NCBI RefSeq assembly: GCF_032452875.1
Contig: NC_083868.1
Coordinates: 97,494,537-97,558,536, forward strand
Source of the DNA: Bos javanicus
Taxonomy: Eukaryota > Chordata > Mammalia > Artiodactyla > Bovidae
Reading direction: 5' to 3'
Length of the DNA stretch: 64,000 nucleotides
Shown here: positions 11,756 through 24,016 of the stretch, piece by piece
Position numbering within the stretch: position 1 is the first letter of the stretch
Layout of the letters: each line of letters opens with the position of its first letter
Program-made: the position numbers and the translations under genes
Notes under the pieces: generated by a model
The model's input: only the letters and a program-made list of their open reading frames with translations
Databases searched by the model: none
Told to the model about the DNA's origin: nothing

Positions 11756-12615
11756 CTATTTCCACTGTTTCCTCATCTATTTCCCAGGAAGTGATGGGAC
11801 CGGATGCCATGATCTTCGTTTTCTGAATGTTGAGCTTTAAGCCAACTTTTCACTCTCCACTTTCACTTTCATCAAGAGGCTTTTGAGTTCCTCTTCACTT
11901 TCTGCCATAAGGGTGGTGTCATCTGCATATCTGAGGTTATTGATATTTCTCCCAGCAATCTTGATTCCAGCTTGTGTTTCTTCCAGTCCAGCGTTTCTCA
12001 TGATGTACTTTGCATATAAGTTTTTTTGGGCTCCAAAATCACTGCAGATGATGACTGCAGCCATGAAATTAAAAGACGCTTACTCCTTGGAAGGAAAGTT
12101 ATGACCAACCTAGATAGCATATTCAAAAGCAGAGACATTACTTTGCCAACAAACGTCTGTCTAGTCAAGGCTATGGTTTTTCCTGTGGTCATGTATGAAT
12201 GTGAGAGTTGGACTGTGAAGAAGGCTGAGAGCCAAAGAATTGATGGTTTTGAACTGTGGTGTTGGAGAAGACTCTTGAGAGTCCCTTGAACTGCAAGGAG
12301 ATCTAACCAGTCCATTCTGAAGGAGATCAGCCCTGGGATTTCTTTGGAAGGAATGATGCTAAAGCTGAAACTCCAGTACTTTGGCCACCTCATGAGAAGA
12401 GTTGACTCATTGGAAAAGACTGATGCTGGGAGAGATTGGGGGCAGGAAGAGAAGGGGACGACAGAGGATGAGATGGCTGGATGGCATCACTGACTCGATG
12501 GATGTGAGTCTGAGTGAACTCCAGGAGTTGGTGATGGACAGGGAAGCCTGGCGTGCTGCAATTCATGGGGTTGCAAAGAGTCGGACACGACTGAGCGACT
12601 GAACTGAACTGACTG
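11756..12615 (+). mobile_element. BovB LINE with inverted 5' segment (twin-primed)
   Basis: Positions 11756-12018 are BovB in - orientation (RYADD region); 12019-12615 are BovB in + orientation, starting at the adjacent consensus point (LGSKITADDDC) and ending in ctgaactgactg. The whole is flanked by a perfect 12-bp duplication aacagccccaca at 11744-11755 and 12616-12627, so it is one insertion. Confidence 0.93.
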
Positions 12616-12847
12616 AACAGCCCCACAATGGGAGTGAAGATCCCATGGGTAGGCTTGTCACTATATCCTTATGGTAACTGCATAATAAGGGATGCATGGG
12701 TGGAAGATAATGAGAAAGGACTAAGTGTTAGGGGTTGTAGAGAGTCCAGGAATGTATTGACTCCATGAAAATCCTGCTCTCAAGACTGGTCTCTGTCTTC
12801 TGTTACCTTGGGACCCCAGAGGAGCCTTGGGTACAAGCAGTGAGTGA

Positions 12848-13136
12848 GTAAAAGTCACTCTCCTGTCCAACTCTTTGTGACCCTATGGACTATACAGTCC
12901 ATGGAATTCTCTAGTCCAGAATACTGGAGTGGATAGCCTTTCTCCAGGGGATCTTCCCAACCCAGGGATTGAACCTAGGTCTCCCATACTGCAGGCAGAT
13001 TCTTTACTAACTGAGCCACAAGGGAAGCCCAAGAATACTGGAGTGGGTAGCTTATCCTTTCTCCAGCAGATCTTCCTGGCCCAGGAATCAAACCATGGTC
13101 CCCTGCATTGCGGGTGGATTCTTTACCAACTGAGCT
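12848..13136 (-). mobile_element. Bov-tA SINE with second partial copy
   Basis: One Bov-tA (12848-13030) is followed directly by a partial second one repeating agaatactggagtgggtag through the tRNA head (13031-13136). Confidence 0.8.
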
Positions 13137-13353
13137 AAAATTGTTATTATTATAACTTCTATTTTACAGAAGAAGATATTGAGATTTACAGATTACAAAT
13201 TTCTAGGATTACACAAAATAGTAGTTGAAAAATAAGTAAGACTTTGTTTGGGCAACATATTTCAACTCTTTTATTCTTTTGCCTACTATTTACCTCTACA
13301 TTTCTACATAATACACTTATACTGTTATTTCAGATTTAGATACGATATATGGT

Positions 13354-15820
13354 TCTATGAAGGCCTACAAGATCTTTTAGAACTAACACCCAAAAAAGAT
13401 ATCTTTTTCATTATAGGGGACTGGAATGCAAAAGTAGGAAGTCAAGAAACACCTGGAGTAACAGGCAAATTTGTCCTTGGAGTACAGAATGAAGCAGGGC
13501 AAAGTCTAATAGAGTTTTGCCCAGAGAATGCACAGGTCATAGCAAACACCCTCTTCCAACAACACAAGAGAAGACTCTACACAGGGACATCACCAGATGG
13601 CCAACACCGAAATCAGATTGATTATATTCTTTGCAGCCAAAGATGGAGAAGCTCTATACAGTCAGCAAAAACAAGACCGGGAGCTGACTGTGGCTCAGAT
13701 CATCAACTCCTTATTGCCAAATTCAGACTTAAATTGAAGAAAGTGGGGAAAACCACTAGACCATTCAGGTGTGACCTAAATCAAATCCCTTATGATTATA
13801 CAGTGGAAGTGAGAAATAGATTTAAGGGACTAGATCTGATAGACAGAGTGCCTGATGAACTATGGACAGAGGTTTGTGACATTGTACAGGAGACAGGGAT
13901 CAAGATCATCCCCATGGAAAAGAAATGCAAAAAAGCAAAATGGCTGTCTGAGGAGGCCTTACAAATAGCTGTGAAAAGAAGAGAAGTGAAAAGCAAAGGA
14001 GAAAAGGAAAGATATAGCCATTTGAATGCAGAGTTCCAAAGAATATCAAGGAGAGATAAGAAAGCCTTCCTCAGCAATCAATGCAAAGAAATAGAGGAAA
14101 ACAATAGAATGGGAAAGACTAGAGATCTCTTCAAGAAAATTAGAGATACCAAGGGAACATTTCATGCAAAGATGGGCACAATAAAGGATAGAAATGGTAT
14201 GGACCTAACAGAAGCAGAAGATATTAAGAAGAGGTGGCAAGAATACACAGAAGAACTGTACAAAAAAGATCTGAATGACCCAGATAACCACAATGGTGTG
14301 ATCACTCACCTAGAGCCAGACATCCTGGAATGTGAAGTCAGTGTGCCTTAGGAAGCATCACTGTGAACAAAGCTAGTGGAGGTGATGGAATTTCAGTTAA
14401 GCTATTTCAAATCCTAAAAGATGATGCTGTGAAAGTGCTGCACTCAATATGTTAACAAATTTGGAAAACTCAGCAGTGGCCACAGGACTGGAAAATGTCA
14501 GTTTTCATTCCAATCCCAAGGAAAGACAATGCCAAAGAATGTTCAAACTACTGCAGAATTGCACTCATCTCACACACTAATAAAGTCATGCTCAAAATTC
14601 TCCAAGCCAGGCTTCAACAGAATGTGAGCCATGAAATTCCAGCTGTTCAAGCTGGTTTTAGAAAAGGCAGAGGAACCAGAGATCAAATTGCCAACATCTG
14701 CTGGATCATCAAAAAAGCAAGAGAGTTCCAGAAAAACATCTATTTCTGCTTTATTGACTATGCCAAAGCCTTTGACTGTGTGGATCACAATAAACTGGAA
14801 AAGTTTTCAAGAGATGGGAATACCAGACCACCTGACCTGCCTCTTGAGAAACCTGTATGCAGGTCAGGAAGCAACAGTTAGAACTGGACATGGAACAACA
14901 GCCTGGTCCCAAATAGGAAAAAGGGTACGTCAAGGCTGTATATTGTCATCCTGCTTATTTAACTTATATGCAGAGTACATCATGAGAAATGCTGGGCTGG
15001 AAGAAGCACAAGCTGAAATCAAGATTGCCGGGAGAAATATCAATAACCTCAGATACGCAGATGATACCACCCTTATGGCAGGAAGTGAAGAACTAAAGAG
15101 CCTCTTGACAAAAGTAAAAGAGGAGAGTGAAAAAGTTGGCTTAAAGCTCAACATTCAGAAAACTAAGATCATGGCATCTGGTCCCATCACTTCATGGCAA
15201 ATAGATGGGGAAACAGTGGCTGACTTTATTTTGGGGGGCTCCAAAATCACTACATATGGTGATTGCAGCCATGAAATTAAAAGACACTTACTCCTTGGAA
15301 AGAAAGTTATGACCAACCTAGACAGCATGTTAAAAAGCGGAGACATTACTTTGCTGACAAAGGTCCGTCTAGTCAAACCTATGGTTTTTCCAGTAGTCAT
15401 GTATTGATATGAGAGTTGGACTATAAAGAAAGCTGAGCTCCGAAAATTGATGCTTTTGAATTATGGTGTTGGAGAAGACTTTTGAGAGTCCCGTAGACTG
15501 CAAGGAGATCCAACCAGTCCATCCTACAGGAGATCAGTCCGGGGTGTTCATTGGAAGGACTGATGTTGAAGGTGAAACTCCAATACTTTGGCCACCTGAT
15601 ACGAAGAGCTGACTCATTTGAAAAGACTCTGATGCTGGGAAAGTTTGAGGGCAGGCAGAGAAGGGGACGACAGAGGATGAGATGGCTGGATGGCATCACC
15701 GACTCAATGGACATGAGTCTGAGTAAACTCCGGGAGTTGGTGATGGACAGGGAGGCCTGGTGTGCTGCAGTCCTGGGGTCGCAAAGAGTCAGACAGGACT
15801 GAGCAACTACACTGAACTGA
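13354..15820 (+). mobile_element. BovB LINE, longest copy: endonuclease end plus reverse transcriptase
   Basis: 5'-truncated within the APE-type endonuclease. The frame to 14351 has GDWNAKVG and the SDHQ motif, both endonuclease catalytic landmarks, then a linker domain. RT follows in shifted frames with AGFRKGRGTRDQIANI, FIDYAKAFDCVDHNKL (polymerase motif A) and LRYADDTTLM (motif C), down to a ctgaactga end. It carries a TAG at 14349-14351, a frameshift near 14800 and a TGA at 15406. Inactive. Confidence 0.95.
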
Positions 15821-16039
15821 ATGGTGTTCCTAGTAGGGCAGATGAGAATTTATTTCTGTAAACCTTTACAAATTTCCCCTTTCCACCGCCCTTCAACATG
15901 GTTATTCTGGAATTTTAATATAATGTTACTATTATTTTGTTATGGTTCTGTAAAAAACTGTTCACAACTTAACCATAAAGTATGCCAAAAATATGTACAC
16001 ATTTTTCCCGTAATTAGTAATAAGTTCATTTTTTAGTAA

Positions 16040-16180
16040 CAACCTTAGTGAGATGTGAGTCACATAAAATACAATTTATTTAATGTGTACAATTTCACTG
16101 TTTTTAAATAGATTCATAGAGTTGCGCAACCTTTTCTACAGACAATTTTAGGCCATTTTAACCACATCAAAACGAAACCT
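16040..16180 (-). mobile_element. Old L1M-type fragment
   Basis: Resembles the reverse complement of L1M 3' ends (cataaaatacaatttattt ...). Diverged. Confidence 0.4.
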
Positions 16181-16310
16181 TCTGCTACATGTATATGGAT
16201 GGCTGAGGCTCTTCGCTGTTACCTGAAACCATCACAACTATTGTTTGTTAATTGGTTATATTCCAATGCAAAAGAAAATGTTTTTAAATAAAAGAAAAAA
16301 AAAAGAAAGA
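16181..16310 (+). mobile_element. Artiodactyl L1 3' tail fragment
   Basis: Contains catgtatatggatggctgag and ends in an A-rich tail, as in the 1546-1978 copy. Confidence 0.5.
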
Positions 16311-16318
16311 AACCACGT

Positions 16319-16460
16319 GGGATCTCCTGGATGGCCTAGTGGCTAAGATTCTAAGTTCCCATTGCAGGGGACCAGGGTTCAATCCCTGATCAGGAAACTA
16401 GATTCCATATGCAGCAACTAAAGATTCCCAGTGCTGCAGTGAGGACTGAAGATCCCACAG
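16319..16460 (+). mobile_element. CHR-type tRNA-Glu SINE
   Basis: Head ggcctagtggctaagattct and ggttcaatccctgatcagg; tail less clear. Confidence 0.7.
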
Positions 16461-16984
16461 CCAAATTCCTCAAAACTGTTGACAAGTGTTTGTTTGTTTT
16501 TGCCTATCTTCTATTCATATCTCTCAGTTTCTCTCTAGTCTTTTTATATCATAGATATAAAAAGATCAGTTTTCAAATGCCACAAATTCTTTGACATACC
16601 TTCTTTTACAGAGTGAAACTCCCTGCACCCAGAGTATGGACTGGACTTACGGACTCACTTCTAACACCTGGAATAAGGTGGGAGGGATGGTGTGTGATCC
16701 GTGAATCATGTGCTCTGGCAAGTCAGCTGTGGTTTTGTGAGAATATATCAGGCAGCCTGTGAAAAGGCCCACGTAGTTATCTTCGAAGAGGAGGGTACAA
16801 TGGGACAGCTTTCCTAGCTTGATAGCTTTGCTACTGTTATGGTAGTTAAACAATATTGCCTTGGGCTTTTTGAAGCTGCTTTTTCTGCCCCATCTCTCAC
16901 TTTATCCGGATCTTCTCTTGCCTTTGCTCATAGTATCTCTGTGCTACTCAATGTATTTACTTAAATAATTTAAAGAATTAATTA

Positions 16985-17254
16985 TTTCAGGCCGCACTGG
17001 GTCTTCGTGGCTATGCATGGGCTTTCTCTAGTCGTGGTGAGCCGGGACTGCTCTCTAACTGCAGTGCGCAGGCTTCTCACTGCAGTGGCTTCTCTTGTTG
17101 TGGGGCGTGGGCTCTAGGGACACAGGCTCAGTAGTGGTGGTGCACAGGTGTGGTTGCCCCACAGCATGTGGAATCTACCCAGACTGAGGATCTAACCCGT
17201 ATCCCCTGAACTGGCAGACAGATTCTTAACCACTGGACCACCAGGGAAGTCCTG
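16985..17254 (-). mobile_element. Long CHR-type SINE
   Basis: Contains cgcactgggtcttcgtggc at the 3' side and the tRNA head near ttaaccactggaccaccagg. Confidence 0.75.
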
Positions 17255-18105
17255 TGCTATTCAATTTAGATTCTACCACCACAGATCCTTCTCTGTGAAG
17301 GACTCTGTCCTGGAAAGGAGATTCAGTTGGTTAGTTCTGAGATTTAACAGGACCCAGATTGTCCCATACCATCTAACCTTTCCTTTGCCTTCACCCTTAG
17401 AACCCAGCTCTGGCACCGTTCCCAGAAAAAAGCCAGTTATCTTTCTGTACCAAGTGGGCACATTTAGCATTTAGCGGAAGTGCCTTTGGCAGTTTGATTA
17501 GAGTTTGCTGTTGTTCAGGGTCACCCCAAGGCCCTTTGCCTGCTTTCTGCTTCCTCTTGCCCACTTGCTGATACCCTGTAGGTCTCATTGATGTCAGTTA
17601 ATCAGCCCTTTCCTTGTATTTCAGAGTTCACAGGATATCTTACTACTTTCATAGTAGATGATTGTCATGCATTTGTTGTGATGATGTTATTGTTGAAGGA
17701 TTAACATGTTGTTTTATTCTGCTTTTTCCATTTATCTTTTAATCTTGCATGATTGTGTGCTCAGTTACGTCCCACTCTTTCGCAACCCCATGAACTGTAG
17801 GATTAGGTAGATTCCAAACTACAGAATGTCACTTTAATCTAGCACAGAAACTATCTCATTTTTAATTTCTAAAATTTCCTTTGTCCCCTGGAGTTCCCCT
17901 CTTGTTCATCTTCTGATTCTTGGTTTATGGACCCAAGAACTCTCAAAGTATAATAGTGATTTAAAAAATTCTTTTCTTCTCCTTACACTGCCCTTATTTT
18001 CTCCAAGTTTCCTTTTTCTTACTGTTTCTGCATCTCATTTTCTTCTCAGAGTCTTTCCTCAACTACCTTGAGATCTTTGGCCCAAACCAAGCATATACAA
18101 CATGA
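17255..18105. other. Intergenic, no gene seen
   Basis: A short Bov-tail fragment in - orientation lies at 17755-17805 (ctcagttacgtcccactctt). The open frames at 17273-17588 show no domain. Confidence 0.4.
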
Positions 18106-18233
18106 ACTGTGTGTGTGCTCACTCGTTTCCAATTCTTTAAACCCTGTGGACTGTAGCCCACCAGGCTGCTCTGTCCATGGGACTTCCCAGGTAAGAATAC
18201 TGAAGTGGGTTGCCATTTCCTCCTCCAGGGGAA
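18106..18233 (-). mobile_element. BovA SINE, partial
   Basis: BovA body only, ending at cctccaggggaac; the tRNA part is missing. Confidence 0.75.
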
Positions 18234-18267
18234 CAGAATGAAGGGCTCTGTGTATATACATAATAGT

Positions 18268-18472
18268 GTATTGGTTGCTCAGTCATGTCTGATTCTTTGT
18301 GACCCCATGGTCTGCAGCCTGCCAGGCTTCTCTGTTCACAGAATTCTCTAGGCAAGAATACTGGAGTGGATAGCCATTCCTTTCTTCAGGGGATTTTCCT
18401 GACCCAGGGAATGAACCCAGGTCTCCTGCATTGCAGGCAGATTCTTTACCATCTGAGCCAGCAGGGAAGCCC
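18268..18472 (-). mobile_element. Bov-tA SINE
   Basis: Full-length reverse copy with tRNA head (gtctcctgcattgcaggc ... ctgagccagcagggaagccc). Confidence 0.9.
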
Positions 18473-19260
18473 ATAGGATGTGTCAATCAGTGGGCTTCTC
18501 TGTAATTGCTAGGGCAGCTTCAGCTTCATTTAGTTGAGGGACTCTATCTACACAATCAGTATCTGTACGGTTCTTCTCTTGGGTTGGTCAGTTTCCTACA
18601 TAGGTGTCCTTCCACCTACCTCCACTGGGTGGGGGAAGAGGGTGACTATGTTTGGTTGCCAGTGTGTTCTTTGAGGACCAACAGGGGAAATAGGGAGAGA
18701 TCTCATTTTTCAGTACATAGACTTTACTCAACCTCTGTATCCACTAAAGTACTCAAAACATGACCGGATCTCTGAATCCAGATCCTTTGTGTTTCAACTG
18801 GTTCTGAAAATAAACTTTGTCTCTTCCAGGGTGGGAAAAAGAGCAGTCTTCGGTCTGCCCTGGGGTGAGAAATGGAATTGGATGGTTTAACTTCTTACAC
18901 TTTTAAATTAATCATATTGTTTTCACCCCTACCCATACCCACGTCTTCCTTCAGAGTTACCTGGTACAATTACTGGTACACTTACTGAACCTTTGGGTTT
19001 CTGAAATTTGAAAAATTATAAAATATTTACCCCAACCTTTTCAGGGAATTAAGTATAAAGTCAGGTAAACGCCGTCTTCATGCTCTCTAGATTCCAAAAT
19101 TTTGTTGGCATCTACCCAGTTTTCTATATCCTTACAGATTTCTTAAGTGGTTGTGTTTTTTAAAATCCTAACATGGGTAAACACATGTTTACCTTTGCCA
19201 TCTTTTTTTTTAAAATAAATTTTCTTTTCTGTTATTATTTGCAAAACAGATCACATTGTA
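18473..19260. other. Intergenic, no gene seen
   Basis: No recognised repeat or domain; A/T-rich towards 19200. Confidence 0.35.
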
Positions 19261-19380
19261 ATCTTTAAAATTTTTATTTTTAATGGAAGAGAGTTGCTTT
19301 ACAATATTGTGTTGGTTTCTGCCACATATGAATGTGAATCAACCATAGGTACACATATGTCTTCTCCCTCTTACCACCTT
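19261..19380 (-). mobile_element. Artiodactyl L1 3' UTR fragment
   Basis: Contains ttgctttacaatattgtgttgg, the reverse of the ruminant L1 3' end. Confidence 0.55.
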
Positions 19381-19459
19381 TTTAATAGAAGTGTTGTCAT
19401 TCTTTTTAGTAAATCCCTTTCCTTGCTTAAGTTCATTGAGAATAGTAGTATTAACAATG

Positions 19460-20211
19460 CAGAAAGTGAAGAGGAACTAAAAAGCCTCTTGATGAAAGTG
19501 AAAGAGGAGAGTGAACAAGTTGGCTTAAAGCTCAACATTCAGAAAACGAAGATCATGGCATCTGGTCCCATCACTTCATGGGAATAGATGGGGAAACAGT
19601 GGAAACGGGCTGACTTTATCTTTTTGGGCTCCAAAATCACTGCAGATGGTGATTGCAGCCATGAAATTAAAAGATGCTTACTCCTTGGAAGAAAAGTTAT
19701 GACCAACCTAGAGAGCATATTCAAAAGCAGAGACATTACTTTGCCAACAAAGGTCCGTTTAGTCAAGGCTATGGTTTTTCCAGTGGTCATGTATGGATGT
19801 GAGAGTTGGACTGTGAAGAAAGCTGAGCGCCGAAGAATTGATGCTTTTGAACTGTGGTGTTGGAGAAGACTCTTGAGAGTCCCTTGGACTGCAAGGAGAT
19901 CCAACCAGTCCATTCTAAAGAAGATCAGTCCTGGGTGTTCTTTGGAAGGACTGATGCTAAAGCTGAAACTCCAGTACTTTGGCCACCTGATGCAAAGAGT
20001 TGACTCATTGGAAAAGACTCTGATGCTGGGAGGGATTGGGGGCAGGAGGAGAAGGGGACGACAGAGGGTGAGATGGCTGGATGGCATTACTGACTTGATG
20101 GACGTGAGTTTGAGTGAACTCCAGGAGATGGTGATGGACAGGGAGGCCTGGCGTGCTGTGATTCATGGGGTTGCAAAGAGTCGGACATGACTGAGTGACT
20201 GAACTGAACTG
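19460..20211 (+). mobile_element. BovB LINE 3' part
   Basis: It starts inside the SEEELKSLLMKVKEESE region and ends gaactgaactga. The frame 19588-20190 is open for 200 codons with FLGSKITADGDCSHEIK and RVRWLDGITDLMD. No clear target duplication was found. Confidence 0.92.
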
Positions 20212-20499
20212 AGAAATGTATCTACAATAATACATTTTCAAGACAAGAGTTCTGAATAGGGCTGAAGTAATAGGCCCATTAGGCAAGTGACCTAAGATAC
20301 CGTGTGCCACCAGAATGCTTTAGAACTGAGTGACTGAGTCAGTTTTTAAATTACCTAGGAGTTTTACTTTGTATTTCTTAAAACCCATTTAGACATTTGG
20401 ATTTTTAAAAATTATGCCATACTTGTAAATACATAAGGAGAAAAAAGCAAAAAGTGATTAAAGCATTTTTAAAACTTCTTTACATTTAGAGTCAGCCTT

Positions 20500-20870
20500 C
20501 TGAATATTTTTAAAATATATTTTAATTAAAAAAATTTTTAAAACACAAAACATAAAATTTAACATCTTAACCATTTCAAAATCTGCAATTCAGTAGTGTT
20601 AAACATATTCACATTGCTGAACAACTGATCTCCAGAACTTTTTTACCTTACAAAAATAAAACCTTGTACGCATTAAGACAACTCCCAATTTTCCTCTCCC
20701 CCAAGTCCTGGCAACCACTGTTCTACAATCTGTTTCTATATATTTGATTCCTCTATATATGTCATGCAAGTGGAATCATAATATAGTATTTGCCTTTTTG
20801 TGACCGGCTTTTTCCTCTTACATTCTCAAACTTCATTCATGTTGTAGTATGTGTCATGCTTTTTAATGAA
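20500..20870 (-). mobile_element. Old L1M 3' end
   Basis: Reverse of the L1MA/MB 3' region (aacatcttaaccattt, ctggcaaccactgttctac, tggaatcataat). Confidence 0.65.
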
Positions 20871-20879
20871 ATAAGTTTG

Positions 20880-22205
20880 GGGAAGAAAGAAAAACACATT
20901 TCCCCTTAACAACCAACACTGAAAGTATGATTCACTCTAAAAACATTGGATCAAAATTTTTAGGCCTTTGAAAGCATTCCTTGAAAATTTTAAATAAATG
21001 TTAAGCCAAAACCTAAGGATGGGGGAAAAAAAAGGTATTCCTCACTTTTGCAAAAATAAATGAAAATCACTTAAAAATAAGAGAAATAATGTGTCAAATA
21101 TATATTATCCTTGGGGTTTCATGGCAAATAGCCTCGCCAACTTATCAGTAAATTATCAACAATAATTACTCAACTAAATGCCAGCCATTGGTTTTCCCAA
21201 AGAGCTTTTAAGTGAATGCCTCTGATTAAGAGAGAAGAGGCAAAACCTCAGTTTTCTTTTGTGGCTATAGTCTAATTATGCTATGATCTGAAAGTTCCCC
21301 AAATTCAGTTTCCAGGGTTTGTCTACCTTCACCGTGTAAAACCCAGCACAGAGATGAGGGGGAAGCCAGAGTTTGAGTTGCTTGAGTTGCTGTGAGAAAG
21401 CCTGAGAACGTTCAAGTTTGTATATAAAGAGGAATTTCCCAAAGACATTTTGAAAGTATTTCTAAGCATGAGCATGGTAACTGACTGCTTAACCCACAGT
21501 GTACCAAGAAATAGGCGGGTGCTTTCCCCTTTGCTCTCACAAGCCTGCCTTCCTCATACTTGGAATTTTTCTGACTCCCTGTTGGCTCTCAGCAGCTTTC
21601 TTCTCCTTTCTGCTTTTCTCGTTCCCCACTGTGTGTTGTTTCCTCTGCGTAGTTTCTAACCCTTCCTGGCTCCTGGCCCTTCGCGTTCTGCTCTGTCATG
21701 TCCTCGTGTACACAGAGAATCCAGCAGGGCCTCACCAGCCGGGCAGGGTTTCTTGTGGGTAAATGACCACATCCTGGAGCACCATCCAGCAGTGTTTTCT
21801 TAAGACTTGGGAGTTGAAGTCACAACATTTAAGGAGGAGGGAGAAAAGGGGAAAGCATTTACTGGGATTGCTCTCCAGAGAATGGCTGTGTATACACTCC
21901 AAAAAGTGAAATTGAGTGAAAGTGACCATGGAGGTAAGTCTTGGGTGGGTGCCAGAGCAGCAGTGAAAGGAAAAGGGCCCTTGGGTGATGGTGGAATTGA
22001 AACGGGGCAGGCATGGCTGCAGGTTGTGGCTGGATTCACAAGCTGAAGGTCTCTCCCACCTAACCTTCTGAGGCTTGGTCAGCTGTGGGGCTGTAGCTGG
22101 ACAACTGTCTGGTCCTATGGCTGGCTGTTCCTGTATAAACCTGGGCTGAATCCTGCTCTAGTTTGAAAAGACCAAAAAAAAAAAAAAATACCCCTAACTG
22201 TTACT
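20880..22205. other. Repeat-poor intergenic stretch upstream of LRRC31
   Basis: It has no interspersed repeat that I recognise, unlike the surroundings. It holds the TATA-like/kappaB-like pair at 21421-21440 and a donor-like site at 21933. Overlapping open frames of 60-87 codons on both strands show no domain. Confidence 0.4.
21421..21440 (+). promoter_or_regulatory. TATA-like box next to a kappaB-like site
   Basis: The sequence tatataaaga is followed directly by ggaatttccc, which fits the GGRRNNYYCC kappaB consensus. It lies in a repeat-poor stretch (about 20.9-22.2 kb), 2.65 kb upstream of the LRRC31 ATG and on the same strand. A strong donor-like GAG|gtaagt follows at 21933. Together these could be a promoter and non-coding first exon for LRRC31. 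Short motifs like these also occur by chance, and no transcript evidence is available. Confidence 0.2.
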
Positions 22206-22210
22206 TCTAA

Positions 22211-22310
22211 AATAGTACTCCAGGGGACTTCCCTGGCAGTCTAGTGATTAAGACTCTGAGCTTCCACTGCAGGGGGCATGGGTTCCATCTCTGATCAGGG
22301 CCAAAAATAA
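22211..22310 (+). mobile_element. CHR-type SINE, short
   Basis: Has ggacttccctggcagtctag, gcttccactgcaggggg and a tail of aataaataaataatt. Confidence 0.7.
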
Positions 22311-22593
22311 ATAAATAATTAAAGTAGCACTCTAGGTATTAGGAACATTCCATCCCTCAAGCATGGAGGTGGGCTCTGCAAGGTCATTGAAAATCCCCTG
22401 TGTGCAAAATGTTTCTTGAACCATTCTGGAATGCAGTATTACAGAAAGACCTATTTTATAGGGAGGGAGCCATGAACATTGTTATTTCAAGAATATCTAT
22501 TAGGCCCTAGCCTAAGGACAGAATGTAAACTTTAATAGCAGAATCTAAAATTCCATTTATAGTTTTATCCCTTTAGTTTAAGTCTTTAGTACT

Positions 22594-22812
22594 TAATTGC
22601 TTTGCTCAGTTGTGTCTGACTCTCTGCAGCCCCATGGACTGTAGCCCTCCAGACTCCTCTGTCCATGGGATTTTCCAGGCAAGAATACTGGAGTGGGTTG
22701 CTATTCCTTATTTCAGGGGATCTTTCCTACCCAGGGATGGAACCAGTATCTCTTGTGGGTCTTCTGCATTAATAGGCATATTCCTTATCACTAGCACCAC
22801 CTGGGAAACCCT
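22594..22812 (-). mobile_element. Bov-tA SINE
   Basis: Reverse BovA body and diverged tRNA part (ctagcaccacctgggaaaccc). Confidence 0.88.
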
Positions 22813-23011
22813 GTTTCAGTCTTTAATCCTCCCTTAAAATGTAAGGAGATCCCAGGAGGGACTATAGATTAAACCTTCATGAATCTTGAGCCTCAAGTCA
22901 CACCAGACCCACCCCTAACCTCCATCCCCCACATCCCTTGCTCCAGGCACCCAGAATCCACTCCTAGAGGCAACCCCAGGCTCCTTTAGGTCTTCATCTT
23001 CTTCTTCCCTT

Positions 23012-23210
23012 CGCTCAGTCGTGTCTGACTCTTTGCGACCCCATGGACAGTAGCCTACCAGGCTCTGCCGTCCGTGGGATTTTCCAGGCAAGAATATTGG
23101 AGTGGGCTGCCATTTCCTTCTCCAGGGGATCTTCCCAACCCAGGGATCGAACCCAGGTCTCCTGCATTGCAGAGAGATGCTTTACTGTCTGAGCCACCAG
23201 GGAAGCCCTC
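23012..23210 (-). mobile_element. Bov-tA SINE
   Basis: Well-preserved reverse copy; head reads ctgagccaccagggaagccc in + orientation. Confidence 0.92.
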
Positions 23211-24016
23211 ATACCTGGAAGCTTTTGAGCCTGATTTTTCCTACCTGGGACACTTTCCCTTCTCTCTTTTTAACTATCTCAAAATTGAGGTAACGTCACT
23301 CATTGCTCAGAGTTGTGCTCCAAGCCAGGCTTAGTCCAATGGTGGGTCCCCTGACCACAGGGGTCTCTCCTCCCTGACGGCCCTTGTCCCAGGGTAATTG
23401 TTGGCATATGGGGCCATCTTTCTACCAGGTTAAGACTTAAGTAACATGAGCTGTGTCTTGTTGGTCATTGACTCTCTTGCATCAAGAACAGTATCTGGCC
23501 CAGAGTACGTTCACTTCGTGGAGTGAATTCATTCCTGACTGCTGATGTGTTTTTATGGGAACAAGTGCAGGGCTGAGTAGTGAAGGTGAAAATGCCGAGA
23601 GGAAAAGAAACAGCATGCCAAGAGATGCACCTGGAGTCCCTGAAGCAGTTTCCTCTGGGTGACAGTTTGCAAAGGGCCGGGGAGCTTAGAGGCATGCCAA
23701 CTTCTCTACAATCTCTCAGAAGGTAACTATGACTGTTGAAATTTAAAAAGTATCGACACATTCAATGCACTTGTTGAAGAGGTATTTAAAGAATCATTTC
23801 TCACAATAAAATAGGGCTAAGTTTCAAACTCAAATTTGCTTAGGATTTGTATCTGCTGCCATCTGTTAGTTCCAGGATCCTGGGATACGTCCTTCTTATT
23901 TCTATGTTAAACATTACCAGCAATAAGAACAGAAAGGGGAAACAAAAACCTGTGTAGGGAAGTTGGATTTCACAGAGGCTTGATGGTCTTATTCTCTTCT
24001 CTTTCTGAAATCCTAG

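Noticed and set aside
13248..14351. 367-codon open frame as a novel nuclease gene
   Set aside because: It carries BovB endonuclease landmarks and runs straight into BovB RT sequence; the first codons are flanking DNA.
21450..22046. Overlapping open frames in the repeat-poor stretch
   Set aside because: Open on both strands, no recognisable domain and no conserved motif; kept only as a possible non-coding exon region.
1..24000. SAMD7 exons, expected beyond LRRC31 from human gene order
   Set aside because: I saw no SAM-domain-like exon on either strand; the gene is probably outside the window.
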